Below the pieces are notes generated by a model, which was given only the letters and a program-made list of their open reading frames with translations, did not search any database and had not been told where the DNA came from. The translations under genes and the position numbers were made by a program. A stretch of 64,000 bases of DNA from DASSNR01 sp036278935 (GTDB lineage: Bacteria > Gemmatimonadota > Gemmatimonadetes > Gemmatimonadales > Gemmatimonadaceae), in contig DASUKA010000093.1 in assembly GCA_036278935.1 (NCBI GenBank), forward strand, positions 57,560 through 121,559. The letters are read 5' to 3'. Below are positions 1 to 7,965 of the stretch, one piece after another. Each line of letters begins with the position of its first letter. The stretch's first letter is position 1.

Positions 1-846
1 GTAGTCGCCGAGATGCGGGCGAATGAGGAGCATCGGCGGCGCGCGCCACTCCGCCAGCGGGCTCTGCTGCAGCGCGTGCATCATGACGGTCGCGGCGCGC
101 ATGTAGATCGCGGCAAAGCCCAGCGGCACGGCGTCGCCCGCGGGAGTGAGCTCCGAGCTTCCGACATCCACGGCGATCACGGCGTCCGCTCCCACAGCGG
201 CGATGGCCGCAGGCAGGTTGTCGATGGTGCCGCCATCCACGCAGTATCGGCCGCCCACGACCCCGGGCGGAAAGGACCCCGGCAACGCGCACGAGGCGTA
301 GACCGCATCTTCGATGGACACGTCCTGCAGGCCGGGCAGCCCCCAGACCACGCGCGTGCCGCGCTCGATATCCACCGTATTCACGAGCAGCGGCACGCCA
401 AGCTCGCGAAAGGTGCACGATGGGCATGTGGTCGCACAGAGCGCGCGCAGCGGCTCCCCGTGGTAGAGCGACGGCGTCTGCATCCGCTCGATGACCATAC
501 CGAGATTGAGTCGGAAGAGATCGCGCTTGCGCAGGGAGTGCGCCCGGCGCGCCATCTCTTCCACCGACATCCCTCCGGTCCACGCCGCGGCAATCAACGC
601 CCCGATACTCGTACCGGCATAGACGGACGGGGCGATGCCGTACTCGCTGAGCGCCCGCAGCACACCGAGGTGCGCGAACCCCTTGAGGCCGCCGCCGCCC
701 AGCACGAGCGCCACGCGCGACGGAATGGGCGGCCGCCCCTCCGGCTCGTCGGCGGCACGCGCGAGCATCATGCCCATCCGCGTGCCGTGATCCTCGTGCG
801 AGCGCTCCTCCTCGCGCCCGGCCACGTCGTCGGCGGGCGTCGTCAC
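1..846 (-). CDS. Patatin-like phospholipase (partial, 3' end outside window)
   Basis: Serine lipid acyl hydrolase of the patatin family. Read on the minus strand, the protein shows the oxyanion-hole motif LGGGGLKGFAHLG, then the nucleophile elbow GTSIG (Gly-X-Ser-X-Gly), and later VDGGTIDNLP, which supplies the catalytic Asp of the Ser-Asp dyad. The GTG start at 846 overlaps the TGA of the upstream DinB gene as GTGA, so the two are probably translationally coupled. An ATG at 777 is the alternative. The frame is open to base 1, so the C-terminus is missing. The first 45 or so residues are charged and have no obvious signal peptide, suggesting a cytoplasmic or peripheral enzyme. Family assignment is firm; the substrate is unknown. 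Confidence 0.9.
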   Translation of the reverse strand, partial: MTTPADDVAGREEERSHEDHGTRMGMMLARAADEPEGRPPIPSRVALVLGGGGLKGFAHLGVLRALSEYGIAPSVYAGTSIGALIAAAWTGGMSVEEMARRAHSLRKRDLFRLNLGMVIERMQTPSLYHGEPLRALCATTCPSCTFRELGVPLLVNTVDIERGTRVVWGLPGLQDVSIEDAVYASCALPGSFPPGVVGGRYCVDGGTIDNLPAAIAAVGADAVIAVDVGSSELTPAGDAVPLGFAAIYMRAATVMMHALQQSPLAEWRAPPMLLIRPHLGDY

Positions 847-1319
847 CGGCGATCGCGTGTGGCGGCGGGCGCACCTCGCACGAACGCGATGTAATCCGTG
901 GGCGATGGCGCCGCTCCCGCCTGGCGCAGCGCGCGCGCGACCTGACCGCGGTGATACATGCCATGCAGCGCCACATGGGTCAGGATGTCTTCACGCGTCG
1001 AGCGGAAGGCGAGTCCCGCGCTGTTGACGTACGACACCTCGTCCTGCATGGCTGGCTCGTCGAGCTGATCCAGCAGCGCATCGTAGCCCTCACGGTTCTC
1101 GCGCGCGAGCGCCACGCAGTCATCGAGCGTGAGCGAGGGCCAGATGGCGACGGCCGGAGAGCGCTCGTGCAATCGGGCCAGCCATACGTGCTCCGAGCCG
1201 AGGACATGCGCGAACAGCGTCAGTGCATCGGGGGGGAGCGGATGCGCCTGACGGAGGGAGGCGAGCACGCGCTCGTCGGCCCAGCCAAGGTGGGTGAACA
1301 TTCGGCGCAGCAAGTCCAT
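843..1319 (-). CDS. DinB/YfiT-like four-helix metalloprotein
   Basis: 158-residue protein of the DinB-like superfamily, small four-helix bundles that bind a divalent metal through three His. Candidate ligands are visible in HVLGSEHVWLARLH and near the C-terminus in HVALHGMYHRGQV, the most diagnostic stretch. The ATG at 1319 is chosen because AGGAGGT lies about 9 nt upstream; the frame stays open well upstream but without a family match. Members act as thiol-dependent transferases or have unknown roles, so no specific reaction is assigned. It ends in a 4-nt overlap with the patatin-like gene. Confidence 0.85.
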   Translation of the reverse strand: MDLLRRMFTHLGWADERVLASLRQAHPLPPDALTLFAHVLGSEHVWLARLHERSPAVAIWPSLTLDDCVALARENREGYDALLDQLDEPAMQDEVSYVNSAGLAFRSTREDILTHVALHGMYHRGQVARALRQAGAAPSPTDYIAFVRGAPAATRDRR

Positions 1320-1452
1320 GGTTCTCAGCACCTCCTGGAAGCCTACGACAGCCCGCAACGGAGGCAGCGGCATCGTCCCCGAATGATCGGTACGACGCCT
1401 GAGCCATGCAAGGCGGGGGCCGGGTGATGATCGATCGCTGCCGGCAACCATG

Positions 1453-1480
1453 TTCACGCCGTTTCCGTGCGCCGTATAGA
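1453..1480 (+). promoter_or_regulatory. Putative promoter giving a leaderless mRNA
   Basis: A -35-like TTCACG (1453-1458) is followed after 16 nt by TATAGA (1475-1480). The ATG of the kynureninase-like gene begins 8 nt after this hexamer, where transcription would be expected to start, and no SD is present. A leaderless transcript is inferred. Confidence 0.45.
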
Positions 1481-1488
1481 TTGCCCCC

Positions 1489-2667
1489 ATGCTCGCACCC
1501 GCGACCGACCCGCTCCTCTCCTTCCGCGCCGAGTTCCCGATCCTCGAGCGCACCACCTACCTGGTCTCCAATTCGCTCGGCGCCATGCCGCGTGCCGTCC
1601 CGGAGCGGCTTGCCGAGTACGCAGCGGCCTGGGGAGAGCAGGGGGTGCGGGCCTGGTCGAACGGGTGGTGGGAGATGCCGGTGACGGTCGGTGACGAGAT
1701 CGCGCCGCTCATCGGTGCGCAGCCCGGTGAAGTCGCGATGTTCCCCAACGTGTCGCTCGCGCAGGCGGCCATCGCGTCGGCCGTGGACTACGCGCCGCCG
1801 CGCGACACCGTCGTGATGACGGCGCTCGACTTTCCGTCGGTGCGCTATGTGTATGAAGGACTCGGCCGTCGGCTGGGGGCGCGTCTGGTGACCGTCCCGA
1901 GCGATGACGGGATCGGCATCGACCTCGACCGCCTGCTCGGCGCCATCGACGAGCGCACGCGCCTGGTTTCGATCTCGTACGTGCTCTTTCGCTCGGCCTA
2001 CGTGATGGATGTCGAGGCGATCTGTGCGCGAGCGCACGAGGTCGGTGCGCTCGTCGCGCTGGATGCCTTTCATGCGGTGGGTATTCTCCCGGTGGACGTG
2101 AAGCGGAGCGGCGTGGATTTCCTCACCGGGGGCGTGCTGAAGTGGCTCTGCGGCGGTCCGGGCGGGTGCTTCCTGTATGTGTCGCCCCCGGTACGCGATC
2201 GGCTCGCGCCGTCTGTCACCGGGTGGCAGGCCCATGCGCGTCCGTTCGCCTTCGAGGATGGGATGGACTATACGGCCGGCATCTTCCGGTGGCTCAACGG
2301 CACTCCCGTCATCCCCGCGCTCTACGCGGCCATCGAGGGGCCGCGCCTGGTGCGGCGCGCCGGTATCGATGCCATCCGCGCCAAGAGTGTGCGGCAGACG
2401 ACACGGCTCATCAAGCTCGCCAGCGACCGCGGCTACCGGGTGCATGCAGCGCGCGACGCCGAGCACCGCGGCGGCACAGTGGCGGTGGACGTCCCGCATG
2501 GCGCCGAGGTGACGGAGACGCTGCTCGCGCAGAACATTCTCGTCGACTACCGTCCGGACGCCGGTATCCGCATCGCGCCGCATTTCTACACGACGGATGA
2601 TGAGCTCGAGCGCGCCATCGCCGCGATTGCATCGGCGCTGAGGCGTGGGACGCCGGGCCAGGGATAG
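1489..2667 (+). CDS. Kynureninase-like aminotransferase class V (PLP enzyme)
   Basis: 392-residue fold-type I PLP enzyme. The PLP-binding stretch LDAFHAVGILPVDV (Asp192, His195) and the Schiff-base Lys218 in GGVLKWLCGGPGG match the pattern of kynureninases, which cleave kynurenine to anthranilate and alanine. Length fits the family (about 390-430). No tryptophan-catabolism neighbour is present, so the substrate could be another beta-substituted amino acid. The start is an ATG with a -10-like box just upstream and no SD. The gene is monocistronic and followed by a long inverted repeat. Superfamily is certain; kynureninase activity is probable only. Confidence 0.85.
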   Translation: MLAPATDPLLSFRAEFPILERTTYLVSNSLGAMPRAVPERLAEYAAAWGEQGVRAWSNGWWEMPVTVGDEIAPLIGAQPGEVAMFPNVSLAQAAIASAVDYAPPRDTVVMTALDFPSVRYVYEGLGRRLGARLVTVPSDDGIGIDLDRLLGAIDERTRLVSISYVLFRSAYVMDVEAICARAHEVGALVALDAFHAVGILPVDVKRSGVDFLTGGVLKWLCGGPGGCFLYVSPPVRDRLAPSVTGWQAHARPFAFEDGMDYTAGIFRWLNGTPVIPALYAAIEGPRLVRRAGIDAIRAKSVRQTTRLIKLASDRGYRVHAARDAEHRGGTVAVDVPHGAEVTETLLAQNILVDYRPDAGIRIAPHFYTTDDELERAIAAIASALRRGTPGQG

Positions 2668-2679
2668 CGCGAAGAGCGA

Positions 2680-2780
2680 AAGCAGAGAGGAGAAAGGAGA
2701 AAGGAGAAAGGGACCAGCTGGTGGAAGAACGGACTCACCCTCGCGGGCAGGTCATCCTGTCTCCTTTCTCCTCTCTGCTT
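2680..2780. repeat. Polypurine/polypyrimidine inverted repeat, 21-bp perfect arms
   Basis: Arm 2680-2700 is the exact reverse complement of 2760-2780, with a 59-nt loop (2701-2759). The left arm is purine-only except one C and is built from AGGAGAAAGG-type words, which continue into the loop. It sits 12 nt after the stop codon of the upstream gene, where a terminator would be expected, but has no U-tract. Similar elements lie at 35614 and 49276. Confidence 0.8.
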
Positions 2781-2857
2781 CCTCGGCCGCCGTCCGCCTC
2801 TCGCGCCGCTCAGCATCCACGCTTAATTTGACCCCGAACCTTCAACCCCCCGCTCCC

Positions 2858-3085
2858 ATGCCCCAGCCACCCAAGAAGCTCCGCAAGCAGTATGTGAACA
2901 CGGAACATCCGAACATCGTGCTTCGCTTCGAGGATGGACACGAGATCGCCCTCAAGCGCCACGTCGGGAAGGCCTTCGACTGCTACAGCGGCGAGACCAT
3001 CAAAGTGCTCGCGGTCTACGATCCCACATCCGGGGAGCGCGAGCTGGTCGAAAGCAGAAAGGCCGACGAGTTCGAGGACGCGTAG
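2858..3085 (+). CDS. Small conserved-looking hypothetical protein
   Basis: 75-residue protein of unknown function, charged and soluble, with no signal peptide or membrane segment. It starts MPQPPKKLRKQYVN and ends in an acidic tail (ADEFEDA). The ATG at 2858 is chosen because upstream codons in the same frame run through the intergenic inverted repeat. No clear SD. Alternating hydrophobic and charged stretches (IVLRFEDGHEIALKRHVGK) suggest a small beta-rich fold. It has normal coding composition and stands alone. Confidence 0.6.
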   Translation: MPQPPKKLRKQYVNTEHPNIVLRFEDGHEIALKRHVGKAFDCYSGETIKVLAVYDPTSGERELVESRKADEFEDA

Positions 3086-3472
3086 CGACGCGCCGACGCC
3101 TCATCACTGTGCGTGGATCCCGCAATTCGCGCGTACGATCGGTGAGGGAGTCGCCACGGATTTGTTGCCTGTCCGCAGCGCCGCCTGCCGCACGCAGGAC
3201 ACGATACGGGTACCGGGGCCACACCGTACGGCGGTGCGGTCCCGTCTTGTCTGTGTGCATGCGAAGCGGACTTCTCTCCAGGCAGATCGCGCCAGGCGTC
3301 GCCCAACTCGCCTCCGCATGTACATGACAGGCTGCCAGCCTGTCGCGGAGCACCCGCAGCGCTGAATCGGCGGGTGCCTGCGCCGGTGTCCGGCACACGA
3401 AATGCGCCGCCCCCCGGCGCATAGCATCCCGTTCCGGATGCCGTCCTCACCGGTTGCGCGTGGAGGAGCGTC
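3086..3472. other. 387-bp intergenic region without a gene
   Basis: No convincing reading frame on either strand. It contains a perfect 8-bp inverted repeat with a 3-nt loop, GACAGGCTGCCAGCCTGTC (3326-3344), and a G/C-rich palindromic stretch around 3402-3420. Either could be an operator or transcript end; neither has a U-tract. It ends with the GGAGGAG SD of the sortase-substrate gene. Confidence 0.4.
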
Positions 3473-3919
3473 GTGAAGCGTTGGGTTCCAGTGGTCCTGG
3501 CGATGGGCCTTGCTGCATGCACTGCGTCGGCCGAAGCCCAGTTTACCGCCGCCGTCATACCGCCGCACACACCGCGAGCGCAGGCACCGCCGCCGCTCGT
3601 AACGCGGGTGGACTCGGAGCTGCCACCAGCCCCTCCGGCGCTCCCCACCATGGCCGGCATGAAGGCCTGGGTGGACTCCGCTGCGCAGGCGCTCGCCGCG
3701 CCACCCACCGCCGATACCGCGCAGTCCCCGGCACGCCCCGCGCCCCCGGTGGGATCGTCGGCCGCGCATGCGCGTCCCGCGGCGCCGACTCCTGGCAAGA
3801 CAACCCGCTTTCGGAACGGCGCGCCAGCGCCCGCCACGGCCAGCCCGCTGCCGCTGCTCGCCGTCCTGGGCATGGCGTCGATCATTGCGGGAGCGCTCCT
3901 CAGGCGGCGCGCGCGGTGA
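3473..3919 (+). CDS. Probable sortase substrate with C-terminal sorting signal
   Basis: 148-residue Pro/Ala-rich exported protein. Residues 1-22 are a signal peptide with a possible lipobox-like LAAC. The middle is low-complexity (many Pro-Pro), typical of wall or surface spacers. The C-terminus has a sorting-signal layout: APATAS (119-124), then a hydrophobic segment PLPLLAVLGMASIIAGALL, then RRRAR. APATA resembles LPXTA-type pentapeptides. The GTG start at 3473 has GGAGGAG upstream. The stop overlaps the sortase start by 4 nt (GTGA), so it is probably the dedicated substrate. No domain was recognised in the mature part. Confidence 0.75.
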   Translation: MKRWVPVVLAMGLAACTASAEAQFTAAVIPPHTPRAQAPPPLVTRVDSELPPAPPALPTMAGMKAWVDSAAQALAAPPTADTAQSPARPAPPVGSSAAHARPAAPTPGKTTRFRNGAPAPATASPLPLLAVLGMASIIAGALLRRRAR

Positions 3920-4515
3920 GGGCGCGCGCACTGGGCCTGGTGTGCTACGCGGTTGGTGCCGCGTTGCTGCTTGATGTCGGAGTGACGTATGGGCGGGGGG
4001 TGCTGAAGGGCGATGCGGCGCGCGCCGCCTGGGATGCGGCCCAGGCCCACCGCGCCGTTCTTGCAACCAGGAGGGCAGCGCGCGCAGCCGCTGTTGATCG
4101 CGCCGCGCTTCCGATTGGCGTCCCGGTGGCGCAGCTCCGCATCCCGAAGATCGGACTCGATGAGGTCGTGATCGAGGGCGTGGGCAGTGAGCAGCTCAAT
4201 GCGGCACCAGGACATCTTCCCGGGAGTGCCTTGCCCGGGGCGCCGGGGAATGCCGTCATCTCGGCGCATCGTGACCGTCACTTCCACCGGCTGGGCGCGG
4301 TCGCTCTTGGCGATACCATCATCACGGTTACCGCCCGTGGTCGTGTGATGTGGACCGTCATCGGGCGGCGCCTCGTCGCGCGAGGGGCGCCGGCGCTTTT
4401 CGCCACGATCGACGCCACGCTCACACTCACGACCTGCTGGCCCATGCGATACATCGGACCCGCTCCGGAACGGCTCATCGTCACCGCCCGCCCGATCCCG
4501 GCTTCGTCCCGTTAG
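3916..4515 (+). CDS. Sortase (class D-like transpeptidase)
   Basis: 199-residue membrane-anchored cysteine transpeptidase. An N-terminal segment (residues about 6-22) is the anchor. The sortase fold follows from VAQLRIPKIGLDEVVIEGV, with catalytic His118 in ISAHRD, Cys174 in LTTCWP and Arg186 in APERLIV, all in the expected order. The short length fits class D/E-like enzymes. It is translationally coupled to the upstream substrate gene through GTGA. Sortases usually anchor proteins to peptidoglycan in Gram-positives; in a diderm such two-gene loci are less common and their acceptor is not known. Confidence 0.9.
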   Translation: MRARALGLVCYAVGAALLLDVGVTYGRGVLKGDAARAAWDAAQAHRAVLATRRAARAAAVDRAALPIGVPVAQLRIPKIGLDEVVIEGVGSEQLNAAPGHLPGSALPGAPGNAVISAHRDRHFHRLGAVALGDTIITVTARGRVMWTVIGRRLVARGAPALFATIDATLTLTTCWPMRYIGPAPERLIVTARPIPASSR

Positions 4516-4894
4516 ACTGCCCCCCGGTGCTCGCCCTGACGGCGCGCGTGCCGGATAGTGCGAACGGCGGGGCCGCGCATTAGGTTGTGTCCGTTCGCTC
4601 GCGGGTCGGCGCCGGCGTTCGCGGCATGCAAGCCGGCAGCTCTCCTTCAGGCGCCGGCCCGCGCGGTCGTCTTCGCTGACCGTGTCGTGCGGGCCAGCGC
4701 GCGGCAGCGCGGAGCAACTGGCCATATGACCAGCCGGCCGCCGGCTCGTCATCCTTTCGCCAGCCGATAGTCGGCACGCGTGCATGCCGCGCGTGGTGGC
4801 GCGACCGGCAAGGGCATGATCTGCCGGCGGGCGTCTCTGCCAGAGGCGTCCGGGTGGTACCCCTCCATAGATAAGACCGCCGCGGTATCGGTTC
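4516..4894. other. 379-bp intergenic region upstream of polysaccharide export genes
   Basis: No gene found. It contains short inverted repeats such as GTCTCTGCCAGAGGC and GGGTGGTACCCC near its 3' end (about 4829-4862). It presumably carries the promoter of the exporter operon, but no confident -35/-10 pair was located. Confidence 0.3.
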
Positions 4895-5743
4895 GTGCAC
4901 GCGGCGGTCGTGCGATTCACCTCCAGAGTCCGGCGCCGCATGCTGCTTCGCCTCCGTACCGATGTCCGCGAGATGCTCGCCGAGATGCTCGAGTATCGCG
5001 AACTGCTCTATTCCATGGCTCGGCGCGATCTGCTGCTCCGCTACAAGCAGACGGCCATGGGCTTCGCGTGGGCGTTCTTCATGCCGGTGCTGAACATGAT
5101 CATCTTCTCGGTGATCTTCACCCGCGTCACGAAGCTCAACGTCAACGTCCCCTACCCGATCTATGCGTACGCCGGGCTGCTGCCCTGGAGCTTCCTGGCG
5201 TCCTCGCTGCGCTTCTCCGTCATCTCCCTGACCGGGAACATCCCGCTCGTAACGAAGGTGTACTTTCCGCGCGAAGTCTTCCCCTTCGCCGCGATCCTCG
5301 TGTCGTTGGTGGACTTCGCCGTGGGGGCCACCTTCCTGGCCGCGCTCATGGTGTACTACGGGATCGGCGTGTCGTGGGCCATCCTCTTCCTGCCCGTGGT
5401 GCTCCTCGTCCAGGTCGTGTTCATCGCGGGGATGGCGCTCCTGCTCTCGATGAGCAATCTCTATTTCCGCGACGTGAAGTACATCTTCGAGGTTGTCGTC
5501 ACCGTCTGGATGTTCGCGACGTCGGTCGTCTATCCGGTGCAATCGATCGGCGGCCGGCTGGGGGCCATTCTCGCGCTCAATCCCATGACGCCGATCATCG
5601 AGGCCTACCGCGCGGTGCTGCTGCACGGAACGCTGCCCGATCCCGAGCCCTTCCTGCTGGCTGCCGCGCTCTCTTGCGTGGTGTTCGCCGTCGGGTGGCT
5701 CACGTTCCATCGGGCCGAATTCCAGTTTGCGGAGCGGATCTGA
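4895..5743 (+). CDS. ABC-2 type polysaccharide export permease (Wzm-like)
   Basis: 282-residue inner-membrane permease with about six transmembrane segments and the N-terminal cytoplasmic motif RDLLLRYKQT, typical of Wzm/KpsM/TagG permeases that export O-antigen, capsule or teichoic-type glycans. The C-terminal PMTPIIEAYRAVLL is also characteristic. The ATPase partner follows after one nucleotide. Start uncertain: GTG 4895 (used) or ATG 4940, which gives a 267-residue protein beginning MLLRLRTDV closer to family length; neither has a clear SD. With the following glycosyltransferases it defines a surface-polysaccharide locus. Confidence 0.9.
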   Translation: MHAAVVRFTSRVRRRMLLRLRTDVREMLAEMLEYRELLYSMARRDLLLRYKQTAMGFAWAFFMPVLNMIIFSVIFTRVTKLNVNVPYPIYAYAGLLPWSFLASSLRFSVISLTGNIPLVTKVYFPREVFPFAAILVSLVDFAVGATFLAALMVYYGIGVSWAILFLPVVLLVQVVFIAGMALLLSMSNLYFRDVKYIFEVVVTVWMFATSVVYPVQSIGGRLGAILALNPMTPIIEAYRAVLLHGTLPDPEPFLLAAALSCVVFAVGWLTFHRAEFQFAERI

Positions 5744-5744
5744 C

Positions 5745-6959
5745 ATGCCCGTCGGAAAGGTCATCTTCGACCACGTCTGGAAGAAGTTCACCAAGGGCGA
5801 ATTCCACGACAGCCTGCGTGATCTGGTGCCCGCATTGGTCAAGCGGGCGTTCCATCCGCCGCCGCCGCGCGAAGAGCTCGCGGGCAAGGAGTTCTGGGCC
5901 GTACGGGATGTGGCGTTCGAGGTGCAGCCTGGCGAGGCGCTCGGCATCATCGGGCACAACGGTGCCGGCAAGTCGACCACGCTCAAGCTCCTCACCAGGA
6001 TCCTGAAACCCACGCGGGGGCGCTGCGAGCTCACCGGTCGTGTGGGGGCGCTCATCGAGGTGGCGGCCGGCTTTCATCCCGACCTGACCGGCCGCGAGAA
6101 CGTCTACCTCCAGGGCGCGATCATGGGGATGAAGCGCGCGGAGATCACGGCCCGCTACGACGATATCGTGGAGTTCTCCGGGCTGGGCGACTTCCTCGAC
6201 ACGCAGGTGAAGCGCTACTCCACGGGGATGAGCGCTCGACTCGGCTTCGCCATCGCCGCGCACCTGGAGCCTGACGTGCTGATCATCGATGAGGTGCTGG
6301 CGGTTGGCGACATGGCGTTTCAGGAGCGGGCGTTCGAGCGCATCAACGCCATCGCGCGGTCGGGGATCCCCGTGGTGGTCGTCTCGCACCAGCTCGAGCG
6401 GATTGCCGCGCTGTGCACCCACGCCATCCTGCTGGAGCGAGGGAGTATCGCGCACGAGGGCTCGCCCGCAGAGTGTATCTCGCGCTACGTGATGACGCAG
6501 TCCACGAGCGCCGCCCCGCCGGATGCCGCACACCCCATCCGTCTCACCTCCGCTACCCTGAGCGGATCGCAGCCCGTGCGGTCGGGGGAGCGCGTGCGAA
6601 TCCACATCATGGGCGTAGCGGAGGCGGACGTTCCCAGCGCCGAGCTGGCGATTGGCGTCCGCGTCACCGCACTGCACAGCGGGCAGGTGGTGTTCGCGTC
6701 AGGCACGGACCGATGCGCGGCGGCGCTCCCCGGCACCGGTTCCTTCGCGCTCGACGTCACCCTGCAGTGGAATGTGCCACCGGGCATCTACGCGCTCGAG
6801 ACGCACGTGTGGGATCGCGTGCGCGAGCGCACCGCGGTCAAGGGGCCCTCTCTCACGGTGACGGTCAAGGGCGGACCGACCTTCTATGGGGCGGTGCAGA
6901 TGAACCCGCGCATGGAGTTCTCGCAGCCACGGGCCATCGCCATTCCGGCGGGTTCGTGA
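5745..6959 (+). CDS. Polysaccharide ABC exporter ATPase with C-terminal glycan-binding domain (Wzt-like)
   Basis: 404-residue ATP-binding subunit. The nucleotide-binding domain (residues about 1-240) has Walker A GHNGAGKST, signature YSTGMSARLGF, Walker B PDVLIIDEVLAVGD and the H-loop in VVVSHQ. Residues about 250-404 form a beta-rich domain resembling the C-terminal module that reads the capped end of the glycan in O9a-type Wzt proteins. Its presence suggests export of a length-controlled, end-modified polysaccharide. The ATG at 5745 follows the permease stop by one nucleotide, with GGAGCGG upstream. The stop overlaps the next gene by GTGA. Confidence 0.92.
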   Translation: MPVGKVIFDHVWKKFTKGEFHDSLRDLVPALVKRAFHPPPPREELAGKEFWAVRDVAFEVQPGEALGIIGHNGAGKSTTLKLLTRILKPTRGRCELTGRVGALIEVAAGFHPDLTGRENVYLQGAIMGMKRAEITARYDDIVEFSGLGDFLDTQVKRYSTGMSARLGFAIAAHLEPDVLIIDEVLAVGDMAFQERAFERINAIARSGIPVVVVSHQLERIAALCTHAILLERGSIAHEGSPAECISRYVMTQSTSAAPPDAAHPIRLTSATLSGSQPVRSGERVRIHIMGVAEADVPSAELAIGVRVTALHSGQVVFASGTDRCAAALPGTGSFALDVTLQWNVPPGIYALETHVWDRVRERTAVKGPSLTVTVKGGPTFYGAVQMNPRMEFSQPRAIAIPAGS

Positions 6960-7945
6960 GCCAGGCTCCCGAGCAGGAGGGTGTCGACGCCTCTCCCGCG
7001 TACGCACGGACCGCCGGTACCGTGCGCTTCACAGTGGCCATCTGCACCTGGAACCGGTGTCACCTCCTGGCCCAGACGCTGGAGCGCATGACCCGGCTCG
7101 TGATCCCACCCGGCGTGGAGTGGGAGCTGCTGGTGGTGGACAACAACAGCACCGATGCCACGCCTGGCGTGGTTCACCAGTACGCTGCGCGGCTCCCCAT
7201 TCGCGGCTTCTTCGAGCCCAGGGCGGGCAAGCCGCACGCGCTGAACCTCGCGGTGCGCGAGGCGCGTGGCGACTACATCCTGTGGACCGACGATGACGTG
7301 CTCGTCGATCCTCAGTGGGCGGTTGAATATTGTCGCGCGTTCGAGCGGTGGCCGGATGCCGCGCTGTTCGGCGGGCGCATCATCCCCTGGTTCGCGGGCA
7401 CGCCGCCCCGCTGGCTGAAGCAGGTGCTGCCCCGCGTGCCCGGTGTATATGCGATGCGCGACTTCGGGGAGGAGCCGGTGCCGCTCACGCACTTTCTCGT
7501 GCCGTTCGGCGCGAACATGGCGGTGCGCACCGATGTACAGCGTCGCTATCCGTACGACGCGTCGCTCGGGCCGAGTCCCGTGCGCACCTTCGGCGGCGAG
7601 GAGACGGCACTGGTGCGTGCGATGCTCGCGGCCGGCGAACAGGGGTGGTGGATTCCGACGGCCGCGGTGCGGCACTACATCGCCGAGCATCGACAGACCA
7701 CGCGCTACATTCGCCGCTACCTCACGAGCTTTGGCGAGTCTGCCGGGGCGCACCTCTCCATGCCGGCAGGACACACAATGATGCGGCGGCCGCTCTGGCT
7801 CTGGAAGCAGACCATCGCCGCGGAGGCGCGCTACGCGGTGCGGCGCTGCACGGCTCCGCCGCGCATCTGGATCGAGGACCTCATCCACGCCAGCCTGGCG
7901 CGTGGCCAGTGGCGAGCCTATGGCGCCGGGCCGCGTCGTGCGTGA
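6956..7945 (+). CDS. Glycosyltransferase family 2
   Basis: 329-residue GT-A fold glycosyltransferase, probably cytoplasmic at the inner membrane. The nucleotide-sugar site is visible: VAICTWNR at the start of the fold, VVDNNSTDAT, AGKPHALN, and the metal-binding DXD-type run ILWTDDDVLVDP. GANMAVR and FGGEETAL correspond to the acceptor/catalytic region. GTG 6956 overlaps the ATPase stop by 4 nt, so exporter and transferase are co-translated. Sugar specificity cannot be read from sequence. Confidence 0.9.
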   Translation: MSQAPEQEGVDASPAYARTAGTVRFTVAICTWNRCHLLAQTLERMTRLVIPPGVEWELLVVDNNSTDATPGVVHQYAARLPIRGFFEPRAGKPHALNLAVREARGDYILWTDDDVLVDPQWAVEYCRAFERWPDAALFGGRIIPWFAGTPPRWLKQVLPRVPGVYAMRDFGEEPVPLTHFLVPFGANMAVRTDVQRRYPYDASLGPSPVRTFGGEETALVRAMLAAGEQGWWIPTAAVRHYIAEHRQTTRYIRRYLTSFGESAGAHLSMPAGHTMMRRPLWLWKQTIAAEARYAVRRCTAPPRIWIEDLIHASLARGQWRAYGAGPRRA

Positions 7946-7965
7946 GACGCTCGCCGCCGTTCGGG

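Noticed and set aside
3016..4941. Long minus-strand open frame opposite the sortase locus
   Set aside because: Arg/Gly/Pro-rich translation without domains, antisense to two well-supported coupled genes; a by-product of high GC codon bias.
4580..6055. Long minus-strand open frame opposite the Wzm/Wzt-like genes
   Set aside because: Low-complexity Asp/His/Arg-rich translation, antisense to recognised ABC transporter genes.
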